Positions 9,821-18,508 of a DNA stretch of 31,337 nucleotides are shown here, piece by piece. Under the pieces are notes generated by a model, which was not told the DNA's origin, searched no databases, and saw only the letters and a list, made by a program, of their open reading frames with translations. The stretch's first letter is position 1. Each line of letters opens with the position of its first letter. The stretch comes from Microscillaceae bacterium. GTDB taxonomy: Bacteria; Bacteroidota; Bacteroidia; Cytophagales; Microscillaceae. The position numbers and the translations under genes were made by a program. The stretch is taken from contig DMXI01000581.1 of NCBI GenBank assembly GCA_003483885.1, positions 1 to 31,337 on the forward strand, written 5' to 3'.

Positions 9821-12800
9821 ATGAAAACACGAAAACAACTTTTGTTAGGGATAATTGTGCTTTTATTTTTCGGCAATATGGCCATTGCTCAAAACTATGA
9901 ATGGGTAAGGCAAGTGGGAGGTACTAATAGTGATGAAGCCAATAGTATGGCCATTGATTCGGATGGAAATGTATATGTCACTGGGTATTTTTACAACTCT
10001 TCCGATTTTGACTTGGGTACCAGCACTGCTATATTAAATAGTGATAATGTAAGTAGTGATATTTTTATTGCCAAATACAGTAATCAAGGTGAATATATAT
10101 GGGCATATCGTATTGGAGGAACTGCACGAGACGAAGCTTACAGTATTACTATTGATACAGATAACAATATCTATATCACAGGCTTCTTTGAGGGGACGGT
10201 TGACTTTGATCCAGGTAATGGCACCTCCCAACTCACCAGTAGAGAAGGGAGTCCAGATATTTTCGTGGCCAAATATAACAGTAATGGAGAACACCAGTGG
10301 GCATTTCCAATAGGTGGAACTGGAGTAGATAGAGGCTATGATATTACTGTAGATGATTTAAATAATATTTATATAACAGGAGCTTTTCAGAGTGCTGATG
10401 TAGATTTTAATCCCGCTTATGAAATGTCTTTTTTAACTGCCAAAGGTAGTTATGATATTTTTGTGGTCAAATATGATCAATCTGCCACTTATCAGTGGGC
10501 ACACAACATAGGTAAAACAAACTCAACAAGTAAAAGTTATGCTATCTCTATCGACAATCTTTATAATGTATACCTAACAGGGTCTTTTGATGGCAAGCAA
10601 GTAGATTTTGATCCTAGTGATAATCTTGCTCATTTATCAAGTCAAGGTTTTGCATCAGCAATTTTTATTGCCAAATACGATAGTCAGGGGAAATATCTAT
10701 GGGCACACAGTATTGGAGGCATTTCTGGTGATCACGGTTATGATATTAAAGTCGATGGCAGCGGATATATATATGTGGCAGGAGAATTTAGAAGTTCAGG
10801 AGCAGATTTTGATCCAGGCCCTGGTATTTCTACACTAAACATAGAAACAGGAACTAGTACATTTATCGCTAAATACAGACAGGATGGTCAATATCAATGG
10901 GCAGGTATCATTCAAAATGCCAGAACTATTCGCAGTATCAGTAACTGCCTCGCTACAGATAGTAAAGGGAACGTATATATTACTGGTCGTTTTGAAAATA
11001 CTGTAGACTTTGATTTCGGTAGTGGTGTCCACAACCTCACAAGCAAAGGACAAAGGGATGCTTTTTTTGCTAAATATGATCGGAATGGGGTTCATCAATG
11101 GGCACACAGCATAGGGGGAACACATGAGGATCGGGGTACAGTCATTAAAGTAAACAAGGGAAATGGGGATGTTTACTTTGCTGGTCTTTTTGAGGGAGGA
11201 AGTATTGACTTTGATCTTGGTTCTGACACTAAGAACTTCACCAGCAATAGTACAAGAGACATTTTCATAGCCAAATACAATAGCCAAGAAACCTACCGAC
11301 CTCAACAATTAGTGAGTACTGGCGGAAATTTAAATGACTATGGCAGTGGAATAGTCTTGGATGATCAAGAAAATGTGTATATCTCAGGTAGGTTTGAAGG
11401 TACGGTAGATTTTGATCCTGGACCAGCCATTTTTGAACTCACCAGCCAAGGAATGGCGGATATTTTTGTAGCGAAATACAACAGCCAAGGGGCGCTACAA
11501 TGGGCTTTTAGCATTGGTGGTAGTCGCGATGAAATAGGTAATGATATTACTTTGGATAAAGAGGGTAACATATTGATTATTGGAGCAATATCGAGTACAA
11601 CAGTTGATTTTGACCCTGACACAGGAGTTAGCAAACTTTTTAATCAAGGGTCTAGAGATATATTCTTTGCTAAATATACCAACCAAGGAGCTTTATTATG
11701 GGCACATAATATTGGTGGTCGCAACATTGACTATGGAGATGGAATTGCTACCGATACTTTGGGTAATGTATACATCACTGGATACTTTCAAGGCACGGAT
11801 GTGGATTTTAACCCTGGGCCAGGCATTACCAATATTTCCAGCAATGGTGGTAGAGATATTTTTTTGGCCAAGTATAATAGTCAAGGTCTCTACCAATGGG
11901 TACACCATGTAGGCGCGGCTGGTTCAGATGTGGGCACCGGCATAGCAGTCGATCGTCAGGGTGACGTGTATTTGACGGGGCTATTTCAACACACCGTAGA
12001 TTTTGATCCAGAAGTGGCTACTCACAACCAAACCAGCAGTGGTAATTATGACACTTTTATTGCCAAGTACGATACAGATGGAAATTATCAATGGGCCCAT
12101 AAATTTGGGGGAATAGATGGTGAAGGAGCAGGCGATATTGTCACTGACTACAATGATAATGTATACATTACCGGGCTTTTTCAAGGAATCGCCAATTTTG
12201 ACCCTGGTAGTGGCAGTGTAAGTTTAACCAGTCAGGGCAGTATGGATATTTTTCTGGCTAAATACAATACTACAGGTGTATATCAATGGGCTCATAGCAT
12301 CGGAGGGACATTGGAAGAAACGGGTAGAAGTGTAGAAGTAGATCGAGCCGGAAATGTTTACATTACTGGATTCTTCAAAAGTGCCAATGTAGATTTTGAC
12401 CCAAGTGATGGTACACATCATCTCTCCAGCCAAGGAAAAGAGGATGTTTTTGTAGCACGTTATACGCCAACGGGCATTTTCCAATGGGCTTACCAAATAG
12501 GTGGTGACGAAGATGCTGCTGGAAACGATATTGCTGTCAGTGGCTTAGGTCATGGGCATATTTACCTTACCGGATACTTCACTGGAAACAATGTAGATTT
12601 TCATACCAGTGATGGGGTGGTTACCTTGAATAGCAACGGGGGAAGAGACTTTTTTTACACCAAAACTAGGGTAGCCGCTTGCGCTACGCCTGCTGCCCAA
12701 CCCACCAACTTGGTTTTTAATTCCCCTGGCGAAACCAGCCTTTCTATCCAAAGCCTTACTCCTCCAGCGAGCACGGCTGATGGTTACTTGATCAAGCTCA

Positions 12801-14584
12801 ATACTGTAGATAGTTTTACTCCACCTGTCCAGGGAGCTTTACCGAATGCAAATACCACTTACACTGGAGGAGAACAAGTAATATATGCTAATGAAGGCTT
12901 GCCTAATGCATCCTTAAGTGTAACTGGTTTGACAGGAAATACCCAATATTATTTTAAGGTATATGCTTTTAATAAATGTGGCAATACTTATCTTTTCGAA
13001 ACCATTGGCTTATCGGGCAATGCTACCACCGACCGCTTATCTCAAAGCATCCAATTTGATTCACTCCAGCACAAAACTTATGGAGATGGTAACTTTAGCC
13101 TTTCCGCCAAGGCCTCCTCGGGTTTAGACATTACTTATCAAAGTTCCAATCCCGCGGTAGCCACTATGGTAAATAATGAGGTAACGATTGTAGGGGCAGG
13201 CCATACCACCATTATCGCGACTCAAGCGGGCAATGGTACTTATCACCCCGCTAGTAATACCCAACAAAGCTTAATCGTGCATAAGGCTACTCAAACCATT
13301 CGCTTTGAGGCGCTTACCGAAAAATTGTTTGGAGACAGTGATTTCAGTCTTACGGCTACTGCCAATTCTGGTTTGGTAGTAGCTTACAGTAGCTCTAATA
13401 CTGCAGTGGCTACCGTAACTGGAAATGTGGTTACTATTGTAGGCACTGGCGCTACCATTATTACTGCCCAACAAGCAGGTAATCATAATTACCACGCGGC
13501 TGGTCAAGTAATGCAAATACTCACTGTAGAAGAGGCTAACCAAAGCATTCAATTTAATATCCTTCCCCCAAAGACTTTTGGCGAGGCCAGCTTTGGGCTT
13601 CAGGCCACGGCTACCTCAGGATTGGGCATTACTTTTACCATTGCCGATCCTACCATTGCCACCATCAATGGAAATCAGGTAACAATTCTCAAAGCAGGTA
13701 CGACTACCATTACCGCGAGTCAAGCTGGAAATACTAATTTTAACCCTGCATCTTCGGTAACTCAAACTTTAATTGTAAATAAAAAAGACCAAACCATTGA
13801 GTTTGATCTGGGTATTCATGCAACCAAAAGTTTAAGTTCTGATCCTTTTGTGCTTACGGCTACAGCTAGTTCAGGTTTGCCAGTAAGTTTCACCAGTTCC
13901 GATCCATCTATTGTGAATATTACCGAAAATGTGGCAACAATTACAGGATCAGGAACAACCACCATCGTTGCTTCACAAGCTGGAAATATTAATTTTAATT
14001 CAGCGCCCTCAGTTGCTCGCTCTATTGAGGTTACAATTGGTCGTCCCACTGCGTTGAAAACATTCATCGCAGGCAGACATACCATTCAACTCTCCTGGAA
14101 AATTGCCTTGAGCCAAACTCAAGAAACGCGTATAGAAAGAAGTACAGAAAAGCCTGATAACTTTAAAGTAATAAACCAAGTAAATGCACAAAGCTACCTG
14201 GATTCCTCCCTTAGTATTCGTCCTGGTATTACTTATTACTATCGAGTCATAGCTATTGGAGTAGGTAGTGAGGCATCTTTGCCCTCCGACACAGTAGGGA
14301 TCAAGATTCCTAAAATAGAATTAGTGACTGGACAACAAGAAGAAGCACAACAAAGCATTCAAGTATTCCCCAACCCTGGTAAAAATGGAGTGTTCCATAT
14401 TCGCGCTCCAAACCACTTTCTCAAAAATGCGAAAATGATATTGATGGATGGGCAAGGAAAAACATTGAAAGAATGCTTTCAATCGCGTTCTGTGATTGAT
14501 TTGAGTAGGCAACTTAACGGTATTTATTATTTAAAAATTATTACTAATCAAAACGAAATCATTAAAACACTCATCAAGCAATAG
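9821..14584 (+). CDS. Secreted SBBP-repeat double beta-propeller with Ig-like repeats and T9SS sorting domain
   Basis: An exported 1587-residue surface protein, 11 bp downstream of the NHL gene. Residues 1-23 form a signal peptide (cleavage near AIA/Q). Residues ~24-950 hold 14 SBBP-type repeats built on 'GNVYITGxF..VDFDPG' and 'DIFIAKYNSQGxYQWA'. Fourteen fits two seven-bladed propellers. The aspartate-rich 'DFDPGxG' turns could bind calcium. Residues ~953-1070 form a fibronectin-III-like domain. Four Ig-like repeats ('ITASQAGNTNFNPA' type) span ~1074-1405. A second fibronectin-III-like domain lies at ~1407-1505. A type A T9SS domain starts at ~1511 with 'IQVFPNPG'. The last ~180 residues match the end of the preceding gene closely ('SLSIxPGxTYYYR', 'LPSDTVG'), so the two share a C-terminal module behind different propellers. 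Likely an adhesin or surface scaffold. Confidence 0.85.
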   Translation: MKTRKQLLLGIIVLLFFGNMAIAQNYEWVRQVGGTNSDEANSMAIDSDGNVYVTGYFYNSSDFDLGTSTAILNSDNVSSDIFIAKYSNQGEYIWAYRIGGTARDEAYSITIDTDNNIYITGFFEGTVDFDPGNGTSQLTSREGSPDIFVAKYNSNGEHQWAFPIGGTGVDRGYDITVDDLNNIYITGAFQSADVDFNPAYEMSFLTAKGSYDIFVVKYDQSATYQWAHNIGKTNSTSKSYAISIDNLYNVYLTGSFDGKQVDFDPSDNLAHLSSQGFASAIFIAKYDSQGKYLWAHSIGGISGDHGYDIKVDGSGYIYVAGEFRSSGADFDPGPGISTLNIETGTSTFIAKYRQDGQYQWAGIIQNARTIRSISNCLATDSKGNVYITGRFENTVDFDFGSGVHNLTSKGQRDAFFAKYDRNGVHQWAHSIGGTHEDRGTVIKVNKGNGDVYFAGLFEGGSIDFDLGSDTKNFTSNSTRDIFIAKYNSQETYRPQQLVSTGGNLNDYGSGIVLDDQENVYISGRFEGTVDFDPGPAIFELTSQGMADIFVAKYNSQGALQWAFSIGGSRDEIGNDITLDKEGNILIIGAISSTTVDFDPDTGVSKLFNQGSRDIFFAKYTNQGALLWAHNIGGRNIDYGDGIATDTLGNVYITGYFQGTDVDFNPGPGITNISSNGGRDIFLAKYNSQGLYQWVHHVGAAGSDVGTGIAVDRQGDVYLTGLFQHTVDFDPEVATHNQTSSGNYDTFIAKYDTDGNYQWAHKFGGIDGEGAGDIVTDYNDNVYITGLFQGIANFDPGSGSVSLTSQGSMDIFLAKYNTTGVYQWAHSIGGTLEETGRSVEVDRAGNVYITGFFKSANVDFDPSDGTHHLSSQGKEDVFVARYTPTGIFQWAYQIGGDEDAAGNDIAVSGLGHGHIYLTGYFTGNNVDFHTSDGVVTLNSNGGRDFFYTKTRVAACATPAAQPTNLVFNSPGETSLSIQSLTPPASTADGYLIKLNTVDSFTPPVQGALPNANTTYTGGEQVIYANEGLPNASLSVTGLTGNTQYYFKVYAFNKCGNTYLFETIGLSGNATTDRLSQSIQFDSLQHKTYGDGNFSLSAKASSGLDITYQSSNPAVATMVNNEVTIVGAGHTTIIATQAGNGTYHPASNTQQSLIVHKATQTIRFEALTEKLFGDSDFSLTATANSGLVVAYSSSNTAVATVTGNVVTIVGTGATIITAQQAGNHNYHAAGQVMQILTVEEANQSIQFNILPPKTFGEASFGLQATATSGLGITFTIADPTIATINGNQVTILKAGTTTITASQAGNTNFNPASSVTQTLIVNKKDQTIEFDLGIHATKSLSSDPFVLTATASSGLPVSFTSSDPSIVNITENVATITGSGTTTIVASQAGNINFNSAPSVARSIEVTIGRPTALKTFIAGRHTIQLSWKIALSQTQETRIERSTEKPDNFKVINQVNAQSYLDSSLSIRPGITYYYRVIAIGVGSEASLPSDTVGIKIPKIELVTGQQEEAQQSIQVFPNPGKNGVFHIRAPNHFLKNAKMILMDGQGKTLKECFQSRSVIDLSRQLNGIYYLKIITNQNEIIKTLIKQ

Positions 14585-14586
14585 CT

Positions 14587-15321
14587 ATGAAAAATTTGAA
14601 AGTATGGATGATGGTTTTGTTGTGTTTAGTAATACTAAACGTTGAAGCCCAAGAATACCATGTAACCCCCATTGCTGGTGGAGGCAATGCCGAAGGAATA
14701 CTTGCCAATACTACTAGTTTAAATACACCCAGAGCTATCACATTCAATAGCAAAGGAGATGTATACATTGCTGACTTTAATAATCATAGAGTTCGTCGCA
14801 TTAATGTCTCAACTGGATTGATCCACACCATTCCAGGAGATGGCAGGAAAGCCTCTCTGGGAGATAACGGCCTTGCACTTCAGGCAAGCTTGAATCACCC
14901 AACAGGGTTAGCTATTGATAATCAAGGAAACACCTATGTTTCAGAGGGAAACAGAATATGTAAAATAGATATCAATACAGGTATTATTAGGCCAGTTGCT
15001 GGGCAAATAACACCTGGTTATGAAGGAGATGGGCAGTTAGCTTCTGACGCTCAATTTAGTAATCCCAAAGGTTTGGCTATTGATACAAACAATAATTTAT
15101 ATATATGCGATTACTATAACAGAAGGATTCGCAAAATAGATGCAGCAACAGGATTTATTACCACTATTGCAGGAGGAGGAAGTGTAATATTAGATGATCC
15201 CATTTTAGCAACCGATGCCAGCATTGAACGGCCTATAGATATTGCCTTGGATAAAGAGGGAAATATTTACATCACGAGCGGACAATTGAAGTTTACCTCC
15301 ATTGGGAAGTTGATAAATTAG
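14587..15321 (+). CDS. Truncated secreted NHL-repeat protein
   Basis: A 244-residue paralogue of the 6321 gene, starting 2 bp after the preceding stop. Residues 1-22 form a signal peptide (cleavage near VEA/Q). NHL-type blades follow: 'GDVYIADFNNHRVRRI', 'GNTYVSEGNRICKI', 'NNLYICDYYNRRIRKI', and a fourth that breaks off in 'GNIYITSGQ' before its closing strands. Only about 3.5 of the six blades needed for a propeller are present, and there is no T9SS sorting domain. It looks like the 5' end of a longer gene that lost its 3' part. Its stop codon (15319-15321) overlaps the end of a decayed gene on the other strand, so a deletion or rearrangement joint probably lies near 15310-15320. Probably non-functional. 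Confidence 0.65.
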   Translation: MKNLKVWMMVLLCLVILNVEAQEYHVTPIAGGGNAEGILANTTSLNTPRAITFNSKGDVYIADFNNHRVRRINVSTGLIHTIPGDGRKASLGDNGLALQASLNHPTGLAIDNQGNTYVSEGNRICKIDINTGIIRPVAGQITPGYEGDGQLASDAQFSNPKGLAIDTNNNLYICDYYNRRIRKIDAATGFITTIAGGGSVILDDPILATDASIERPIDIALDKEGNIYITSGQLKFTSIGKLIN

Positions 15322-16117
15322 TTTTGTATTCCCTGACGTATTTTACAGTTTTCTTGTTTGTATTGATAACGTTTTTGGTATAGTTGCTCCACAGTTTGAT
15401 CATAACGAGGTGAAAGGCTATAGTCATTTTCTAAAAAAATAGTACTGTCTCCTTTTCAGGATAAAAAAGGATTATCCACTTCCTGATCTTGCAACACTTG
15501 CACACTCAGCCGTACACATTGTATGGCAGACTGGACAGCATCTAATGAACCAAATAGGGTAAAAAAGTACCACAACCTACCATAAATTTGGCAAAGGTTT
15601 GGCCTGCTTGAGTAAAAGAACTGCGATCTCTTAAAGTAGTCATATCCAGCAGACACTCAAAACATCCTGTTTTTCCTTGATTATTGGCTAACAATGCATG
15701 CCCGCCAATACCATAAGGCTCCAGCCGAGTAAAAATGATAGGCAGACCTGGATAGTTTTGTTTGATGACTCGATTGCTTACAAAAATCGTATAAAAGCAT
15801 TTCAGAAGCATCAACAAAACCCGAAGAAGCGCGTACATAAGAGTAAATTAAAAATCATCGGTACTCATCCCCTTTATAAAATAGCTCGGAATTCAATCAC
15901 TTGCTTGTTAAGTCAGTAATTTCAGGAAGTTGGGTTATAGTAACACACCTTGAGACAATGTAAAATTGGCGGTCTTTCTCACAATTTCTCTTGGGGGTAT
16001 CAGTCGGCAAAAAATCAGATGTAGTGCTGATAAAAATATTCACTGGATAAGGATCAAATGTCATTCTTTTATTAAAGGGCAAACCCCTCATAATCAACCA
16101 ATAAAGACTACGCACCT
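15318..16117 (-). pseudogene. Decayed E1/ThiF-like (ubiquitin-activating-type) enzyme, C-terminal part
   Basis: Read on the minus strand, pieces in several frames join into one protein. From 16115 one frame carries 'RMTFDPYPVNIFISTTSDFL', then a TGA at 15897-15899, 'LNSELFYKGDEYR', a TGA at 15855-15857, then 'VRASSGFVDASEMLLYDF'. A one-base gain in a run of five A (15782-15786, plus strand) shifts the frame to 'EPYGIGGHALL', 'GCFECLL' and 'GCGTFLPY'. A one-base loss near 15553 restores it to 'GSLDAVQSAIQC'. A TGA at 15456-15458 precedes 'KGDSTIFLEND', and a final TAA lies at 15318-15320. The order GGHAL, CxxC, GCG, SLDA fits the C-terminal region of bacterial E1-like ThiF proteins, such as those beside CBASS or ubiquitin-like operons. 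The nucleotide-binding GxGxxG part is not found. Three nonsense changes and two frameshifts mean it is dead. The family call is by eye. Confidence 0.6.
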
Positions 16118-16176
16118 AGCCTTTACCCTATTCTCTTGACTAAAATTGCTTGAACCAAAAGCAATAAGTTTCGGTT
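16118..16176. repeat. Imperfect direct repeat, left copy, flanking the subtilase cassette
   Basis: AGCCTTTACC at 16118-16127 recurs exactly at 18234-18243. CTAAAAT (16140 and 18259) and TTTCGGTT (16169 and 18293) recur in the same order with slightly different spacing. The repeat brackets the small protein and subtilase genes. Confidence 0.4.
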
Positions 16177-16220
16177 AAATTCGCAAACCCAATGTACCTG
16201 AGTCAAAATAACAAATAATC

Positions 16221-16262
16221 AAACTACTAACGCCAATGTAGTAGTTTAAGGAATTACTTTTG
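16221..16262 (+). promoter_or_regulatory. Inverted repeat next to a Bacteroidota-type -7 box
   Basis: AAACTACTA (16221-16229) and TAGTAGTTT (16239-16247) form perfect 9-bp arms around a 9-nt spacer. Eight bases on is TACTTTTG (16255-16262), an exact match to the Bacteroidota -7 consensus TAnnTTTG. I see no matching TTG -33 box. The ATG of the next gene is 100 bp downstream. The arrangement suggests a promoter overlapped upstream by an operator, controlling the small protein and subtilase. Inference only. Confidence 0.35.
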
Positions 16263-16362
16263 CAAGGTAAAAATTAAAGCCATTTTCGGAAATACAATTC
16301 TTACTATGTACTTTAGTGAATAATAAACGCTTGATTAAGACTCCCAATTTTATTTTAAAGAT

Positions 16363-16620
16363 ATGAAAAATATTAAACTAATTCTGAAGGACAAAGACCT
16401 GGTAACAGCTCAAAGAGTAGAGCAAATATTACAAAATAATCATATCGAAGTTGTGAAAGCTTCGAAATATGGGGTTTATGCTCAAGTAGATGATGATACC
16501 TTAGGGAATTATTTTGGGTATGTCGATCAATCATCCCGACCTATAAGTATCCCCGATGACCTGTCAGAAATGGTAACCGCTATTTATGAACCAAGTCCCC
16601 CCACTTTGTTTAACCCATAG
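16363..16620 (+). CDS. Small stand-alone propeptide-like protein (putative subtilase inhibitor)
   Basis: An 85-residue soluble protein without signal peptide, encoded just upstream of the subtilase. Its C-terminal 23 residues, 'IPDDLSEMVTAIYEPSPPTL' and then FNP, match residues ~109-130 of the subtilase, 'LPDHLKDLVDFAYIPSPPDF' and then FAP. The upstream part (beta strand 'IKLILKD', helix 'AQRVEQILQN', beta strands) also resembles the subtilase N-terminus in order. It therefore looks like a detached copy of the protease prodomain. Inhibitor I9-type propeptide proteins are known to inhibit or fold subtilases in trans, so this may be an inhibitor or chaperone. The gap to the subtilase ATG is 100 bp; both probably share one transcript. 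Confidence 0.7.
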   Translation: MKNIKLILKDKDLVTAQRVEQILQNNHIEVVKASKYGVYAQVDDDTLGNYFGYVDQSSRPISIPDDLSEMVTAIYEPSPPTLFNP

Positions 16621-16720
16621 TGTTCAAGTATAAAAAGTGCTATGCTTTAAATCCTTTCACTAAAAAATATCCGAAATAAACTTATTTAATCCACCTGTAT
16701 ATATCCCCAATCAATTGTCC

Positions 16721-18124
16721 ATGAACAATAAAATAATCAGAGTCAGACTTGTTCCCAAAAACAATGCTGACATTTCGATCAAAAGTTCCCTTGAGGGCGA
16801 ACCTTTGTCAAGAAGCATTGATACTAAATCCTCTAAAGATAAAGCTGATGAAGTTTTAAGAAGAACGAAAAACGAAAATATCGAGGCGCAACTAACGCCT
16901 AACAATGCAATTGTGGCAGAACTATCTCTAGAACAATTTAAGGATGTTTATAAAGGCAATATCGAAGAGATTTCTGGCAAAGAACTGGTTGGTACCACAA
17001 GAAAAACCTCTTCATTTTTCTCTTCGAAGGAAGAAATTACATTACCTGATCACCTAAAAGATTTGGTTGATTTTGCTTACATACCAAGCCCTCCAGATTT
17101 TTTTGCGCCCACTTACATTACTCCTCGTATTTCTTCTCATTACCTCGGACTTACCGATGTACTCAGAATGCTCAATGGCGCCCAGTGCCACCGAAAAGGA
17201 GTCACAGGTAAAGATGTTAGAGTCGCAATGATTGATTCTGGTTTTTTCGATCACCCCTATTTTGAGCGTATGGGCTATACTATCAGCCGGAAAGATACTG
17301 ATTTTAGTCCTGATGCTAATCCTACCCAAGATGGTTCAGGACATGGTACAGGCGAAAGTGCTAACGTGCTTGTAATGGCACCTGATTGTGAATTTATTGG
17401 GATCAAAAATGAACAGAACTCAGCACTTGCCTTTGAACTTGCGCTGGAAAGTAATGCTCAAATAATTACCAATTCCTGGGGATGGAATATAGATTACTTA
17501 AAATTTGATGATTTACGAAACATCAAACCAAACCTTTATCTTGAAAGTATCGACCTTCGAAATATTATAAAAGATGCGGTAAATGCTGGGGTAAACGTGG
17601 TATTTGCCGGAGGTAATGGACATAAGGCTTTTCCAGCCTCTATGCCAGAAGTTATAGCGGTTGGAGGCGTGTTTGTAAACTATAACGAAGACCTCCAGGC
17701 ATCGAACTACGCAAGCTCATTTAAAAGTCAGTTTTTCCCTGGCCGAACGGTTCCTGATTTTTGCGGAATTGTTGGACAAAACGGTTCCACTAACACTGGG
17801 CACATTATGTTACCTGTTCCTCCAGGCTCTGAGCTAGAAGGGGAAAATATTCATTTACCAGGCCGAAAAAACCTGGGCTGGGGTATATTCTCAGGCACAT
17901 CGGCAGCAGCACCTCAAATTGCTGGATGTATTGCCCTCATGCTTTCTATCAAGCCCAACCTTACACCAGATCAAGTAAAAAAAATCCTTGCCCAATCTGC
18001 CATTGACATAACCAAAGGCAAAACCGCTCATGGAGATGCAGCCAAGCCTGGCCCTGATTTGGCTACTGGAAGCGGACTCGTGAATATCCATAAGGCTTGT
18101 GAAATAGTAGAACAAATGCTTTGA
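16721..18124 (+). CDS. Cytoplasmic subtilisin-like serine protease (S8 family)
   Basis: A 467-residue S8 protease with all catalytic residues: Asp172 in 'VAMIDSGFF', His208 in 'GSGHGTGESANV', oxyanion Asn299 in 'FAGGNGHKAFPASMP' and Ser394 in 'FSGTSAAAPQIAG'. I take the ATG at 16721; an in-frame TTG six bases earlier is less likely. There is no signal peptide or membrane segment, unusual for subtilases, so it should act in the cytoplasm. Residues 1-~130 form an N-terminal prodomain-like region ending 'YIPSPPDFFAP', a motif shared with the 85-residue upstream protein. An insertion of ~45 residues before the active serine (~345-385) is rich in Gly and Pro. Likely activated by removal of the prodomain or release of the separate small protein. 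The target is unknown. Confidence 0.85.
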   Translation: MNNKIIRVRLVPKNNADISIKSSLEGEPLSRSIDTKSSKDKADEVLRRTKNENIEAQLTPNNAIVAELSLEQFKDVYKGNIEEISGKELVGTTRKTSSFFSSKEEITLPDHLKDLVDFAYIPSPPDFFAPTYITPRISSHYLGLTDVLRMLNGAQCHRKGVTGKDVRVAMIDSGFFDHPYFERMGYTISRKDTDFSPDANPTQDGSGHGTGESANVLVMAPDCEFIGIKNEQNSALAFELALESNAQIITNSWGWNIDYLKFDDLRNIKPNLYLESIDLRNIIKDAVNAGVNVVFAGGNGHKAFPASMPEVIAVGGVFVNYNEDLQASNYASSFKSQFFPGRTVPDFCGIVGQNGSTNTGHIMLPVPPGSELEGENIHLPGRKNLGWGIFSGTSAAAPQIAGCIALMLSIKPNLTPDQVKKILAQSAIDITKGKTAHGDAAKPGPDLATGSGLVNIHKACEIVEQML

Positions 18125-18233
18125 TTCAAAACAAAAATTGAAGCTATTAAGCACTCTATAACTTTAGCTTTTGGTAGAAGTAACCCAATAAAAAGTACAA
18201 GTGTTTCTATATATTGTATTTTTTTAATCCACA

Positions 18234-18300
18234 AGCCTTTACCTAAGTTCTTACCAAGCTAAAATATAGATTTTGCCATCCTCTTTATACATTTTCGGTT
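18234..18300. repeat. Imperfect direct repeat, right copy, flanking the subtilase cassette
   Basis: Partner of 16118-16176; the exact 10-bp core AGCCTTTACC is at 18234-18243. On the minus strand this copy overlaps the possible start of the decayed E1-like gene: ATG at 18277-18279, preceded by AGAGG, five bases after the TAA of the upstream decayed gene. Joining the two copies continues the same frame into the E1-like remnant, interrupted by in-frame stops. Confidence 0.4.
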
Positions 18301-18481
18301 GTGGAGACATAAACCGAGGCCGCCATGTCGTTGGCAATGTCTTTACTGTCAACTTTAACCAAAATGCATAGTAGGATGAAATCTAGGCTTCAATCCTTGC
18401 CCAAACATCCTCTGGCATTTATAGATATTCTCCGTCTTTTATTTGCCATGTCCAGTGCTTTTTCTTAACATGGTTTATTGT
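18285..18481 (-). pseudogene. Decayed gene of unknown function
   Basis: On the minus strand a protein-like reading begins 'HVKKKHWTWQIKDGEYL', meets a TAA, continues 'MPEDVWARIEA', then shifts frame to 'ILVKVDSKDIANDMAASV' and ends with TAA at 18285-18287. One nonsense change and at least one frameshift are needed to join the pieces. I do not recognise the family. It lies just upstream, in the same orientation, of the possible start of the E1-like remnant, so the two may once have been one operon. Confidence 0.35.
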
Positions 18482-18508
18482 TTATCCTGATTTACAAAAT
18501 CCCCTTAT

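Noticed and set aside
10835..11308. 157-codon minus-strand open frame inside the SBBP propeller gene
   Set aside because: It is antisense to strongly patterned SBBP repeats and has no motif; repeat codon bias opens the opposite frame.
15318..16117. Possible recoding of TGA as Trp, because all three stops in the E1-like remnant are TGA at plausible Trp positions
   Set aside because: Other genes here use TGA as a normal stop (the subtilase at 18124) and TGG for Trp, and the remnant also has two frameshifts. G-to-A decay is simpler.
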